A stretch of DNA of 64,000 nucleotides from Anoxynatronum sibiricum (GCF_039414295.1 NZ_JBCITM010000020.1:9102-73101), one strand, 5' to 3'; counted from the first letter of the stretch, positions 17,891-27,995 are shown. A program made the numbers and translations. The notes: generated by a model not told the origin, from the sequence alone.

Positions 17891-19156
17891 CTATACGAAC
17901 ATTTTTTCCAGCAGGGCGCTCTTGAGGTTTTTTAGTTTTTCTAGTTTTTGGTGTTGAAGGTTAATAATGTGATCGAGGTTGGAAAAGTATTCACCAATTA
18001 TTTGCTGTTCTTCAAAAGATGGAACTCTAATAGTTTGATTTTCAAGAGTGTTCCATTCAATATTTTTTCTACATTGGCTGGCGCCTTCTGTCGTAGCAGC
18101 CAAAAAGAAATTCTTTGTTGCATCCTTTTTTACCCATACTTGAATAAAATATGGATAACAATTATCTAAATCATAAACTTTGTACGCAGGTGAAATAATG
18201 CCACTTTCAAAGCGTAGATTAACATTTGCATTTCCCAGATGCAAATTTTGCGCAGATAGAATAAGATTGTTTTTCTTAACCTTCAGATAGCCAATGGTAG
18301 TGCTGCCACGGAAATGACCAAATAATTCTGAGTTAAGAAACATTCCATCTATAGCACATGATAATAATGTGTCTTCATATTCTGATTCCGTCTTATCGCG
18401 TCGTTCTATAAATAACTCGCAGAACTTATGCTGTTCCCAAGCTTCCTTAAATCCAGCAAAGCGAATTTCTGGAACATCGGTCCCCTCCTTCGGGAACATT
18501 TTTTCCAGCATGGCTTTTTTGATAGTTTTTAGCTTGTCATATTTTTGTTGCTGGAGGGTGATGAGGTTTTCGAGGTTACTAAGGTAGTCTGCTATAGAGG
18601 TTTGTTCGTATTTAGATTTTGGGTACTTTAGTATTGTGTTGCTAATCGCTGACTTTGAAATGGCTGACACTTTTGTGCCTTGAATCAATGGCAGTAATTG
18701 GTCATGATACGAATTCGAATTCATGTAGTATCCAAGATAACCACTTGAAAAAGGTCGAGTAGGTCGACACGGAATTGTGTGCAATCCAGAAACGATAGTT
18801 TGAGTGGTCAAACCAACTATCTCGCTGCATTTTCCAACTATTTCATCTTCAGCAGCGTCTGCAATAATTACATCACCATTATGCAAGAACGAAGACTTAT
18901 ACTTTCTTACACAAGAATCATCTGCAATAAATGGAAGTTTTTCGTTTCTGATATCTAAGCGTTCTCCGAATTTTGTCAGTATATCTCCATAGTGAATATT
19001 CATCGCAATTCCCGTATCAGAAATCAAATCTGCTCTGGATAATGCATTGTTTTGTAGTGTAATAAACAGATCTTTAAATTCCCGCTGCTCCCAATCATCA
19101 TTAAATCCAGCAAATCGAATATCTGGCCTTTTCCTTTCTTCTCCCATATCACTCAC
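17891..19156 (-). CDS. hsdS: type I restriction-modification specificity subunit S
   Basis: 421 residues, the usual length. It has two target-recognition domains (about 15-185 and 230-385), each introduced by a near-repeat (RFAGFNDDWEQ and RFAGFKEAWEQ) and each followed by a coiled conserved region (IADYLSNLENLITLQQQK and IGEYFSNLDHIINLQHQK) ending LEKMF. Both half-site readers and both spacers are present, so the recognised site should be bipartite. The start overlaps the hsdM stop by 8 bases (translational coupling). The internal repeats are direct, so no inversion cassette is visible. Confidence 0.93.
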   Translation of the reverse strand: MSDMGEERKRPDIRFAGFNDDWEQREFKDLFITLQNNALSRADLISDTGIAMNIHYGDILTKFGERLDIRNEKLPFIADDSCVRKYKSSFLHNGDVIIADAAEDEIVGKCSEIVGLTTQTIVSGLHTIPCRPTRPFSSGYLGYYMNSNSYHDQLLPLIQGTKVSAISKSAISNTILKYPKSKYEQTSIADYLSNLENLITLQQQKYDKLKTIKKAMLEKMFPKEGTDVPEIRFAGFKEAWEQHKFCELFIERRDKTESEYEDTLLSCAIDGMFLNSELFGHFRGSTTIGYLKVKKNNLILSAQNLHLGNANVNLRFESGIISPAYKVYDLDNCYPYFIQVWVKKDATKNFFLAATTEGASQCRKNIEWNTLENQTIRVPSFEEQQIIGEYFSNLDHIINLQHQKLEKLKNLKSALLEKMFV

Positions 19157-21896
19157 CCTTTAACAGCTTCTGTAACTCGCTGAGACCTTTCATGTCGTAC
19201 TCATTGCCTACCAACTCATCAATCTGGTCTGATAGTGCTGCTGCAGTCTCTTTGATCTCAGTTTCAATGGTAGCGTAGGTAACGGCATACTTTTCAGCCA
19301 GGCCTTTAATCTTGCCCGTCAGCTCATCCACCACTTCATGGGGAAGCTGTCCAATCTGCTCCACCACAGGAACAATCCACTTTTTCTCAAGGAGTTCCAA
19401 GGCCTGCACTTCTGAAAGGGATTCAATGGTTTCTTTTGTTTTTTGTTGAAGTGCTGCCGTCTCGGCTTTCACTTGGGCTTTCACTTCTTTTTCTTCCGTC
19501 ATCAACCGACTTGCCTGAATGATTTTTGCTTCGAAAGAGTCTTCCGGGAACTCAAACACAGACTGAAGCTCCAGTACATAAGCGTTTACCGCTTTTTTAG
19601 CATATGTGTCGTCTTGGTTGGCTTCCATGTTGGACCAGTTCACCACATTGTTTTCGCTGATAAAAGTGAGTTTATCCGCTTTCTTGGTCAATTCCGCGTA
19701 GGCCTTAAGGGCTTCAATTTCAGGGGTTTCCACTTCAGTATAGATTTCTTTCAGTACTTCCCCCACTTCTTTGGCCACAAAACCATCACCGGAATCATTG
19801 ATGGCACTTGACTCCTTGTCTTCTTCGTCTATGGACTCAAGGATTTCATCGTACTCAGCCGTTATTTCCACCAGGCGGCTTACTTTTTGTTCCAGGGCCC
19901 GGTACTCGTCTAAAAGTAGTGTCTGCTGCACAAGGTCAAAGGGGATCACACGGCCAACCCAGCCCTCCTGCACTTCCACTTCTTTTCCATCTTTTGTTTT
20001 GCTCACCATATTGGGGTCAACCCTATTGACTGCGCTGAAACCTTCCGTCTGGATGATTTCCAGGTCGATGGCGATTTTTGTCCACTCGTCATGAAGCACC
20101 TGGTAGGCTTTGTATTGGTCCACCAGGGGCATGGGCGTGACGCGGGAAAAAATGTAATCCGTTAATACACCTTCTTCTTTCGAAGTTTTAACTTCTGCCA
20201 TGTTTGTCATGAGCTCTGTCTTTAAGTACTCATCAAAGTCTCTAAAGACACCCTCAAAATTGGAAATGTAATTCTTTACAGAATGATGGTCTATCAGGGT
20301 CTGTTCAAGGCTATCTGTGAACAGCTCGACACAAGGGCCTTCACCTTCTATAAACAAGGCTTCTCGCAGCCCAGGGAATGCTTTCCAAAATCTGTTCAGT
20401 TCATCGATTTCACTCTTGGGGATGCCACCAAACATTGAGGCATAGATATCCCATTTTTCTGCACATTCTGAGGAATCAACGTACCGGGGAATGTTCAGGT
20501 TATAGGCGTTTTCGCGGATCTTTTTCCGGCTGACTTTCTTTGAGAATTTGTCGATATCGGCTCTTGCAGCCACGGTATCGGCAACCTTTTTAATGTCTGA
20601 GGCTCGCAGCATATTGTTTTTGCCCACCTTGGCAAAGCCTTTGGAGGCGTCAATGATCAACACATCTGTATTGTCCCGTTTCTGTTTTAGCACCATGATA
20701 ATGGTGGGAATGCCTGTTCCAAAAAAGATGTTGGCCGGGAGTCCGATGATGGTGTCAATGTGGTTGCATTCAATCAGATTCTTACGGATTACACCTTCTT
20801 CCCCGCCACGGAACAGAACGCCGTGGGGCAATACGATGGTCATGATGCCGTCCCGCTTCAGATGGTACAGGTCGTGGAGTAGGAAAGCATAATCTGCTTT
20901 TGATTTTGGTGCCAGACCAAAACGTGCGTAGCGGGTGTCAGCTTCTTTATTCTTAGGATCCCAGTGCTGGGAGTAGGGAGGATTTGACACCACAGCTTCC
21001 ACATAAAGAGGGTCATAGGTTTCCACTGGGTTGGCTTCATCAAAGTAAGGCCAATCATCTTCCAGGGTGTCAGCGTTACGGGTAAAGATATTGTCCACCA
21101 GGATGCCCCGCATGACCAAATTCATCCGGGTGAGGTTGTAGGTGTTCTGTTTCAGTTCCTGGGCATAGTATTTGATGTTGTTTTCACCTTCGATGTGCTT
21201 GGAAACGGCACGGCCGATGTTAATCAAGAGTGAGCCTGAACCACTGGTAGGGTCATAAATACTGATCTCCGTTTTATCTTTCAGATGGTGTGCCACGATC
21301 TCAGACATCAAAAGTGACACTTCATGGGGGGTATAGAACTCTCCTGCTTTTTTACCAGCGTTGGCAGCAAACATGCTGATCAGGTATTCATAAATAAACC
21401 CCAGGACATCATAATCCTGTTTTCCATCCATGGGGATGTCTTTGATGAGGTAAATAAGGTCGCTGATGGATTTGGTTCGTGAAGCAGCGCTGTCGCCCAG
21501 TTTGCTTAAGCCGGTCTCCAGGGTATTAAAGATGCTTTCAAACACCTTTTTGTGAGAGGGGTTGATGAGGCGGTTAAAGGCTGACAAGGCGTCTGTGACA
21601 TTGGAAACGTCAAAGTCCTTTCCCATCTTGATCCAAGTGGAGAACAGGTTCCTGTAGGAAATGAAATACCCGATTCGTCCACGAACATATTTCATAACCT
21701 CAACGTCTTCTTCTGTCAGGGCTTCGATGTCTTCCTGGGTAAATCCGTTTTCCTTCAAAAATTTTAGCTCTCTGTCTGAGAGGTATTTGTAAAAGATAAA
21801 GCCCAATATGTAATCTTTGTACTCGTTTGCTTCGATCTTGGAGCGCATTTTATTGGCTGACTCCCAGATGCGATTGGCCAGTTTTTGTTTGTTCAT
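19149..21896 (-). CDS. hsdM: type I restriction-modification DNA methyltransferase subunit M, extended form
   Basis: 915 residues. An N-terminal helical domain (1-160) precedes an N6-adenine methyltransferase with SAM motif I DPTSGSGS (215-222) and catalytic motif NPPY (305-308). Ordinary HsdM is about 500-550 residues; here about 380 further residues follow, acidic and coiled-coil rich (about 640-900; EVLKEIYTEVETPEIEALKAY). Known: HsdM2-HsdS methylates the site and guides HsdR. ATG 21896 is preceded by GGAGGGTCAAT. It is first gene of the hsd operon. The long tail may carry an extra contact or control function. Confidence 0.93.
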   Translation of the reverse strand: MNKQKLANRIWESANKMRSKIEANEYKDYILGFIFYKYLSDRELKFLKENGFTQEDIEALTEEDVEVMKYVRGRIGYFISYRNLFSTWIKMGKDFDVSNVTDALSAFNRLINPSHKKVFESIFNTLETGLSKLGDSAASRTKSISDLIYLIKDIPMDGKQDYDVLGFIYEYLISMFAANAGKKAGEFYTPHEVSLLMSEIVAHHLKDKTEISIYDPTSGSGSLLINIGRAVSKHIEGENNIKYYAQELKQNTYNLTRMNLVMRGILVDNIFTRNADTLEDDWPYFDEANPVETYDPLYVEAVVSNPPYSQHWDPKNKEADTRYARFGLAPKSKADYAFLLHDLYHLKRDGIMTIVLPHGVLFRGGEEGVIRKNLIECNHIDTIIGLPANIFFGTGIPTIIMVLKQKRDNTDVLIIDASKGFAKVGKNNMLRASDIKKVADTVAARADIDKFSKKVSRKKIRENAYNLNIPRYVDSSECAEKWDIYASMFGGIPKSEIDELNRFWKAFPGLREALFIEGEGPCVELFTDSLEQTLIDHHSVKNYISNFEGVFRDFDEYLKTELMTNMAEVKTSKEEGVLTDYIFSRVTPMPLVDQYKAYQVLHDEWTKIAIDLEIIQTEGFSAVNRVDPNMVSKTKDGKEVEVQEGWVGRVIPFDLVQQTLLLDEYRALEQKVSRLVEITAEYDEILESIDEEDKESSAINDSGDGFVAKEVGEVLKEIYTEVETPEIEALKAYAELTKKADKLTFISENNVVNWSNMEANQDDTYAKKAVNAYVLELQSVFEFPEDSFEAKIIQASRLMTEEKEVKAQVKAETAALQQKTKETIESLSEVQALELLEKKWIVPVVEQIGQLPHEVVDELTGKIKGLAEKYAVTYATIETEIKETAAALSDQIDELVGNEYDMKGLSELQKLLKGE

Positions 21897-22210
21897 ATTG
21901 ACCCTCCTGAAACGAATTTTTTGCGTTACTATTTAAAATGTCGAGACTTCAATTATACAACGCACCATGGTCATCTCGTGTCCACTTTATCAAAAATATC
22001 TAAATACCATTCATTATTTTCGCCATCCATCCTCAAAATCCTTTTATTTGGCGCCAAAATCAGGTCATTTTCACGAAAACCGCCCGGAGGGCATTAATTT
22101 GTCGTTTCACCCCTTCAAAGACGCTTTGTATGGAAGAGATTCGAATCACCGCCATTATGGCCATTCTATGGCCCCGGTTTTTTCAGATCTTGTTTTTTAT
22201 ACCCTTCAAC
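21897..22210 (-). other. hsd promoter region
   Basis: This 314-base gap lies between the recombinase stop and hsdM. On the minus strand TATAAT at 21957-21952 is a good -10 about 60 bases before hsdM; I see no clear -35. The rest holds no coding signal I trust. Confidence 0.35.
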
Positions 22211-22783
22211 CTATAAATTCAGCTCCATATAGGCATCATCCAGCTCATCCTGGTTGATCCCCAGGTAACGACGGGTAATGGATTGGTTGGAATGGTTCAG
22301 GGCTTCCATGATCAGCGGCAGGGCAATCCCCTGTTTCCAGGCCCAGTACCCCCAGGTTTTTCGTAAGGAGTGGGGCGACACAGGTTCAGGCAGTCCTACT
22401 CTCTCCCCTGCCTCGGATAGTATCCGAAAAGCCGTGACCCGGTCAATGGGCTTGTTCCCGTACCGGCTGGTTTTTGATTGAAAAAGGTAGTCCTCCGGTT
22501 GCAGATGATTCGTTTTAATGTGTTCTTTGATGGCCGCCACAATACTCTCATTGAGTCTCACTTTTTTGAGCTTCCCGGTTTTCTGTTCTTTGATGAGGAT
22601 GTGCTTTAAGACCGTCCGGTTACTCCACACATCTTTTACCCGGAGGGACAGGATGTCACCGATCCTAAGATTACTGTTGATGCCAAAAACAAATAACAGG
22701 TAATTCCGGGTGGACTGATTTCTCAGGTACATCTTCATCATTTCGATCATTTTTTTATCTCGAATGGGCTCGGTTCGGTTCAT
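22211..22783 (-). CDS. small tyrosine recombinase/integrase
   Basis: 190 residues, essentially the catalytic domain alone. The tyrosine-recombinase set is visible: box I Arg in NLRIGDILSLRVKDVW, HSLRKTWGY (HxxR), LNHSNQSITRRYLG (H and the Tyr nucleophile), and a final helix ELDDAYMELNL. The N-terminal core-binding domain is short, so this is a compact XerC/D-like enzyme of the kind found beside hsd loci or mobile units. It lies 0.3 kb upstream of hsdM on the same strand. Role inferred: rearrangement or insertion of the restriction island, or plasmid dimer resolution. Confidence 0.88.
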   Translation of the reverse strand: MNRTEPIRDKKMIEMMKMYLRNQSTRNYLLFVFGINSNLRIGDILSLRVKDVWSNRTVLKHILIKEQKTGKLKKVRLNESIVAAIKEHIKTNHLQPEDYLFQSKTSRYGNKPIDRVTAFRILSEAGERVGLPEPVSPHSLRKTWGYWAWKQGIALPLIMEALNHSNQSITRRYLGINQDELDDAYMELNL

Positions 22784-23204
22784 TTCTTCTCACCTCCAGT
22801 TATGCAACATTATATCATAATATAAGATAATATGTTGCGTAAAAAGGCCCGCAACTTTTTGGAATCTGTGTAAGCCTTGGAAATACATAAAAGCTTATGT
22901 AACTCAATAGACATTGAGTTGCACCATTGTTTTGCGGTTATCTTTCTTTTTTGGGACTAGCTTTTTCAAAAGTGATCTGGACCTCCGCCCGATTCACAAA
23001 CGAACAGAAGGCCGTTAATTTGTCTCCGCCTTAACTCATCATCTGCTCAACACAATGGAATATCCGTAAAGCAACAACAGGATATCCGTAAATGGTCGAC
23101 TTTAATAAAAACTGATTTCTTCAGTGAGGTAACCCTCCAGCGCATCCTATTTCTCCAGTTTCTCTTCGATAGTGCCAAAGGATAAAATCCCGATGATGTA
23201 TGTG
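22784..23204. other. gene-free stretch upstream of the recombinase
   Basis: About 420 bases without a credible gene on either strand. It contains the recombinase promoter area (AT-rich around 22805-22840) and otherwise unassigned sequence leading to the repeat-bounded element. Confidence 0.4.
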
Positions 23205-23895
23205 CGATCCATTGTGGCAAATGAGTATTTCAGTCTAAAAAGGCCACTGCGTCGGCGATATTAGGCCAGTCTAACGGTGAAATCAGGCCAGCATTACCGG
23301 AACACCAAGCCATCTTATTTGCCTATAATGAAAGTAGCACAATGTTTGTGCAAACCATTAAGAGAAGTAGATGTGTATGGTGAATTACAGGGAAATACTG
23401 AGGCTAAAGAGCCTGGGTTACAGCCAGCGGCAAATGGCTGCCAGTGCAATATGCGGTGAGGACTAAAGAACTGGCAGAGGCTGATTAACAGGTTTGCGTC
23501 TATTCAAAATTGGCAAGGGCTTTCACGAGCGCAAACCAAGGGTAGTGACTGCTGAATCTTAGCGACCGCGGAGTAAGTTCCATACTTAACGCGGGTTGGC
23601 GGTAAAACAGGCAACGGCCCCAAAAGGCGGGGCCTCTATGCGAGCCGGGTGCCTTGTAAAGGCAAAGCAAAGTGCACTTTGCCGGCACCCTCTCGCATTT
23701 GGCTAATTGAAAGTGCTCTTGTCTCATGGGTTTGTGTATGAAAGTGCCAAAGATCAAGTATTGTGCTGCTGTCTAGCTTTCTCTTCCGTGACACTGGCCG
23801 AATTAAGCCGATATTAATGGCCTAATCGCACCGTGAGGATGGCCTGTTTTGACCGATAACATGGCCTTATTCAACCGAAATATCCAGCAAAAGCC
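23205..23895. mobile_element. miniature or gutted IS21-type element with inverted 22-bp repeat arrays
   Basis: Left array: GGCCA occurs at 22-base steps from 23242 (AAGGCCA, then TTAGGCCA, then TCAGGCCA), each with CGG or CGGT about 6-7 bases after it. Right array at about 23795-23868 is the same pattern on the opposite strand with the same 22-base step. A shared TATTTC-x-GT block flanks the outermost unit on both sides. Multiple 20-22 bp repeats at each end are the hallmark of IS21-family termini. The 500-base interior has no transposase frame, so this is either a non-autonomous derivative or a decayed copy. Exact ends are uncertain. Confidence 0.6.
23667..23682. repeat. 16-bp perfect palindrome inside the element
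   Basis: GCAAAGTGCACTTTGC is a perfect palindrome nested between GGTGCC and GGCACC arms, and 35 bases after a second hairpin of the GCCCC-x-GGGGC type (23614-23631). The interior of the element is therefore strongly structured at RNA or single-strand level. Confidence 0.6.
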
Positions 23896-24295
23896 GTTCC
23901 TCCAAATAAGGCTCATGTACAAAAACACAGTCAGCATTAACAGCGAGAAATGTATTTTCTGATCCTGCATCCAAGGGGCGTTCACGCCACTTCTTTGGTT
24001 CATATTGCTTCTTCCTATAACCACACTTTGCATCGCTAGATCCCTCGCTCAACCTTCAATAATTGCAGCAAACCCAAAGCCGGTACTTTTTGACTTTGGG
24101 AAGGTGCCATCGTTTGCTTGGTAAAAAGGCTGAAGCAGACTGGCCATAAGGAGACGTATATTCTATACCGCTTTTCAATAAACACTAGAAAACACCAAAT
24201 TTTTAATAGGTGTTTTCTGCCATTATTGATCGATGGTTTTTATTTGCCGACCCTTTCAGCCTGTCTCATCAGTATGCGTAAGCGACTACGTATAG

Positions 24296-24319
24296 ACAGC
24301 CCCAAGTTTCTGGGGCTGT
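24296..24319 (-). terminator. hairpin after the SLH surface-protein gene
   Basis: ACAGCCCC-loop-GGGGCTGT lies 8 bases beyond the surface-protein stop. There is no strong T run on the minus strand, so it may be a weak terminator or an mRNA-stabilising hairpin. Confidence 0.5.
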
Positions 24320-24326
24320 TTCGACT

Positions 24327-27300
24327 TTATGGAGCTATGATGTTTACTCGAAATGCTTGTTTAATTGCAGAATCTGTTCCCATTGTGTACTCAATGGTTA
24401 CATATACAGTATCACCAGCACTTCCCCCGACTATCCCGTCACCTAGAGCTACTTTATTTGTATCGTCGCTGTCAATGACTTGTATTGCCATGAGGTTGTG
24501 TGCATCGAAACCGAGAGCGACTCTGAGTGTGTACTCCACTGCCCACCCGACAGGTATATCAAGGGCGTCTATTGCTGCTACCGCTTTATTCACAGCTAGT
24601 AGACTTATGACTTCTTCGTCGATTGGGGTTATTATCGGATGAGGACCCACCCCTAGAGTGTTGTACTCTAAAATGAAGTAAGCTGAATCAATATTTACAG
24701 CAGACACATTCGGGAATGTCACCAGGAAATCATCGTAAGTCATCTGTATAACCGTTGGGTTTTGTCCGGAGAAGGTGAAGTTTGGCAACGGAATTCTGTC
24801 CATTCCAATAGATATTGCTGAGTCGCCCAGATTGACGCCTTTTGCCTCTAGATCTCCGTACCCAATAGGGTTTGAATCCGCATCTAAGAGGTAAATCGCA
24901 AACCGGATCATCTCACCTACTCTTGATACCGTGAAGCCGTTGTATCCTACTGGGGGTGTGGCGATGGCAAAGAACTCAATATCCTCCAGTATTACCACTG
25001 TAGCCGGGTTATTAAACGATACTGGAGCGCCCAGGTGATTCCAACTAACGAAGGTATATCCACTACCAGGCACCGCTTCCAGCACTACTGAGCTACCCAC
25101 CTCCACGGAATCTCCACTGTTTATTGGATTACCGTTCACTGAAGCTGTTACTGTAGCATTTAACCCAGAGAAAGTTACTGTAGCCATTCCTGGAGGCGGA
25201 GGAGGTGCTGCTAGTGTGTTAGGCGTGAGTGTTAGCGGTCCTGTCAGTGTGATTACTAATGGGTTATTTATATGCTGCCCTACTGGTGCCCCATGCCAAC
25301 TGGAGAAGACTCTACCCGCATTCGGTGTGAATTCGAATACAAGCACTGATCCCTCTTCGTGAGAGCTGTAATTTGCTATCGGGGAGCCATCTTTTGTTGC
25401 GCTGATGGTACCATTTAATGCTGTAAAAATTACTTGGTGTGTGGTGGGGGCGATTGGCGTAAACACAGGGACAACCTCTACATTCTCTTGGATATAGTGT
25501 AGCACAAGTGGTACTTCTGTAGAGTTGCCTTCCTCGAACTCCCAATACGCAAACTCGTATCCTGTGTCTGGTACAGGGGTGAATCGCAACCAGTCATCTC
25601 GTTGTGCGATGAACGGGTTGTCTGTCTGTGGATTATTATTTTGCGTCACTGTTACTGTTCCGCCTGTCACAGATCTAATGGTGATTTCCGCTGGTTCAGG
25701 GTTTATTAATTGGTGCGTGAGCATCACAAACATGTTTGCGTTCATGTTGACAAAGATGTGATCGTCTGTTTCGCCCGACTGCACTAAGCCGTTGATAGTC
25801 CACGCGTACACTTCATATCCAGCGCTTGGCAACGACTCAATCTTAACAATGGAGTTGCCAGGAAGTTCTGTCCCTGAAGCAATTACGTCCCCTGCAGTAT
25901 ACCCTGGGACGTTAGCCGCAACAGCTCGAATTGCGCCGGAGTTCTCTGGGTACATATCCAGCATGTACGTCAAGGTATGTGGCCCTGCTGATTGCGGAGT
26001 TGAGAAGTTAGCGACCACATTGTAGTTTTTATCTAGCGATGGAATAGTTACTGTTAATTGATTTGTTACAATTGTGTTGTTAACAGACCACTCTATGAGC
26101 TCTGCACCTGGGCCTGGGATGGCGGTGAATACTACAGTTTCGCCAGCTGGCAATTGCATCGGTGTTGCAATGAACATGCCATCCACAGTAGCAGTTACCG
26201 TCCCGCTTCCTGTTTGGCTAAATGTGACGGTGTAAGTAGTTACGGGTTCTGCATGTGCGGTGATGGTTCTAGTGCCGGTTACCCCACCTGCTGTTGCGGT
26301 TACTGTGATTTGACCTTCACCTGTAGCAGTTAGAAGTCCTCTTGTGGTGATGGTTCCTGGGCCGGTCACTGACCAAGTTACTGCTCTATTTGTAGCATTA
26401 GCCGGTAATACACTTGAGTTCATCTGAAGGGTGCTTCCTACCTGAATTGTTGCTGTTTCGGAAGTCACTGACACTGTACTAACAGCGATGGTTCTGCCTG
26501 GGATCGCCACATCGTCTGAAATATCTGGATCTCTGGACCCGACTACTTCGTTAATGGTACCTTCTCCTCTAACACTGAGGTCTGGGCTGTCATTGCACAG
26601 AAGGTTGACTCGTGATGCGGAGCCCAAGTCTAGAATAGTCCCTCTAGATCCTGGTCTTACATTTAGGGTATCTACCACTGAGTCGTCTGCTACTTGGATC
26701 AGTAGGTTATCGGACTCTGCTGTTACTGTTCCAAAGTTGCCCTCTAGGATTATTGTTTGTGCTCTGTCGTTAGCGTTTAGGGTTATATTCAACGGCGTGC
26801 TTCCTGTGTATACTACTCTGATGGCTCCACTGGGGGTTCTTTCAACTGTCAGTCCCCTCTGGAACAGCCCTCCCTCGATGTATACACTGTTGGTTCCCCC
26901 ACCTCGAACGTGGGTGTGCCCCCTAACTTCTACATCTGTCAACCATACTTCGCCATTGCCAACAGTTGAGGCAATAATTAAGTCTCCAGTAATGTGGTAA
27001 TTCCTTAAGGTTGTGTTGCTGGCCTGCACTACCAGGTTTCCTCTGATGGTCGTGGTAGACCCGGCGGTACCATGCACTCCTGAGGTTCTTAGATAATATG
27101 TTTGTGCTCTCTCGGAGTAGTCATAGTCTCTGTCGTAATAATCTCTGTCGTTGCTGGTAGAAGTGCTGGTTGAGGGACGTGTTGTTTCCGGTTCTTCCTG
27201 CTCTCTTTCTAGTCTTGGAGCAGGTGTGTAATCCTCTGAAGCAGATGTTGCGTTGTACATCAGAACTTTTTGCAGTACTACGGATGCCTCAGCACGGGTC

Positions 27301-27830
27301 ATTGGTGTTCTGGGCTTAAATGAATTGTCTGGGTATCCGGAGAAGATACCTGCAGATACTGCAGCGATTACTCCTTCTCTAGCCCATTCCCTGATTTCCA
27401 TATAATCCGTAAATGCTGGTTGTCCGCCCCTTGGTAGACTGGCTGCCTTGGTCACCATTACAGCTACTTGCTCTCTTGAAATCGGATCGTCTGGACCGAA
27501 CATGCTGTCTGAGTACCCTTTTACGACACCTTGCAGGTGGGCAGTAGATATCGCTGCCCTAGCCCAGTGCGATTGAGTATCTGCGAACACTTTAGATGCG
27601 TCCTGCTGGTACCCCATCACAGAGACCAAGATTGTGGTGAACTCGGCACGGGTGATTGGATTATCTGGTCGGAAAGTTCCGTCCGGATACCCATTAATTG
27701 CACCCCTAGCCATCATCTCTCTGACTACGTTTTCTGCCCAGTGTCCTTTCAGATCACTGGCCGCAAACGAGGTCAGCGGTGCTAGTAGTAACGCTAGCAC
27801 CAGTAGTACTGCTACAATTTTTTTTGTCAA
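24327..27830 (-). CDS. SLH-anchored multi-domain surface protein
   Basis: 1167 residues beginning at TTG 27830, 8 bases after AAGGAGG. Signal peptide (1-23, VLLVLALLLAPLTSFA), three SLH motifs (about 28-190; GHWAENVVREMMARGAINGY, FADTQSHWARAAI, FTDYMEIREWAREGV) that bind pyruvylated cell-wall polymer, a Thr/Asp/Tyr-rich linker, a beta-helix-like region (250-430), a Big_2-type Ig domain (about 445-525) and about five divergent InlB-B-type repeats (YTVTFSQTGSGTVTA, then W-x-x-x-G blocks) to about residue 930, then an unassigned C-terminal domain. Known: such proteins decorate the S-layer. Inferred: adhesin or surface-layer component. Confidence 0.9.
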   Translation of the reverse strand: MTKKIVAVLLVLALLLAPLTSFAASDLKGHWAENVVREMMARGAINGYPDGTFRPDNPITRAEFTTILVSVMGYQQDASKVFADTQSHWARAAISTAHLQGVVKGYSDSMFGPDDPISREQVAVMVTKAASLPRGGQPAFTDYMEIREWAREGVIAAVSAGIFSGYPDNSFKPRTPMTRAEASVVLQKVLMYNATSASEDYTPAPRLEREQEEPETTRPSTSTSTSNDRDYYDRDYDYSERAQTYYLRTSGVHGTAGSTTTIRGNLVVQASNTTLRNYHITGDLIIASTVGNGEVWLTDVEVRGHTHVRGGGTNSVYIEGGLFQRGLTVERTPSGAIRVVYTGSTPLNITLNANDRAQTIILEGNFGTVTAESDNLLIQVADDSVVDTLNVRPGSRGTILDLGSASRVNLLCNDSPDLSVRGEGTINEVVGSRDPDISDDVAIPGRTIAVSTVSVTSETATIQVGSTLQMNSSVLPANATNRAVTWSVTGPGTITTRGLLTATGEGQITVTATAGGVTGTRTITAHAEPVTTYTVTFSQTGSGTVTATVDGMFIATPMQLPAGETVVFTAIPGPGAELIEWSVNNTIVTNQLTVTIPSLDKNYNVVANFSTPQSAGPHTLTYMLDMYPENSGAIRAVAANVPGYTAGDVIASGTELPGNSIVKIESLPSAGYEVYAWTINGLVQSGETDDHIFVNMNANMFVMLTHQLINPEPAEITIRSVTGGTVTVTQNNNPQTDNPFIAQRDDWLRFTPVPDTGYEFAYWEFEEGNSTEVPLVLHYIQENVEVVPVFTPIAPTTHQVIFTALNGTISATKDGSPIANYSSHEEGSVLVFEFTPNAGRVFSSWHGAPVGQHINNPLVITLTGPLTLTPNTLAAPPPPPGMATVTFSGLNATVTASVNGNPINSGDSVEVGSSVVLEAVPGSGYTFVSWNHLGAPVSFNNPATVVILEDIEFFAIATPPVGYNGFTVSRVGEMIRFAIYLLDADSNPIGYGDLEAKGVNLGDSAISIGMDRIPLPNFTFSGQNPTVIQMTYDDFLVTFPNVSAVNIDSAYFILEYNTLGVGPHPIITPIDEEVISLLAVNKAVAAIDALDIPVGWAVEYTLRVALGFDAHNLMAIQVIDSDDTNKVALGDGIVGGSAGDTVYVTIEYTMGTDSAIKQAFRVNIIAP

Positions 27831-27860
27831 ACCTATTCCTCCTTTTCAACTATTTGGGCC

Positions 27861-27889
27861 TGTATCATCAGTGCATCGCGGCCAGTCAA
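27861..27889 (-). promoter_or_regulatory. possible promoter of the surface-protein gene
   Basis: On the minus strand TTGACT (27889-27884) and GATACA (27866-27861) are separated by 17 bases, about 30 bases upstream of the ribosome site. The -35 is good and the -10 is poor. Confidence 0.35.
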
Positions 27890-27976
27890 TGCATAACAGC
27901 CGCTAGAAAGGGGCCTATTTTCAACTCTTATCCAATCCCCCTAAAATGAACCCATAGGGTGAGACACAAGCAGATA

Positions 27977-27995
27977 GGCCCCCTAAAATGAGACA
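27977..27995 (-). repeat. IS3-type terminal repeat remnant
   Basis: CCCCCTAAAATGAGACA (read as TGTCTCATTTTAGGGGG on the other strand) is a typical terminus of clostridial IS3-family elements and lies just beyond the truncated transposase. A second partial copy, CCCCCTAAAATGA, occurs at 27937-27949. Confidence 0.5.

Noticed and set aside
18400..19150. Possible inverting hsdS cassette
   Set aside because: The repeated RFAGF blocks are in direct orientation inside one hsdS, as expected for the two half-subunits; no second cassette is visible.
23500..23757. 85-codon minus-strand frame inside the repeat-bounded element
   Set aside because: Overlaps the hairpins and palindrome and lacks protein character; no transposase motif.
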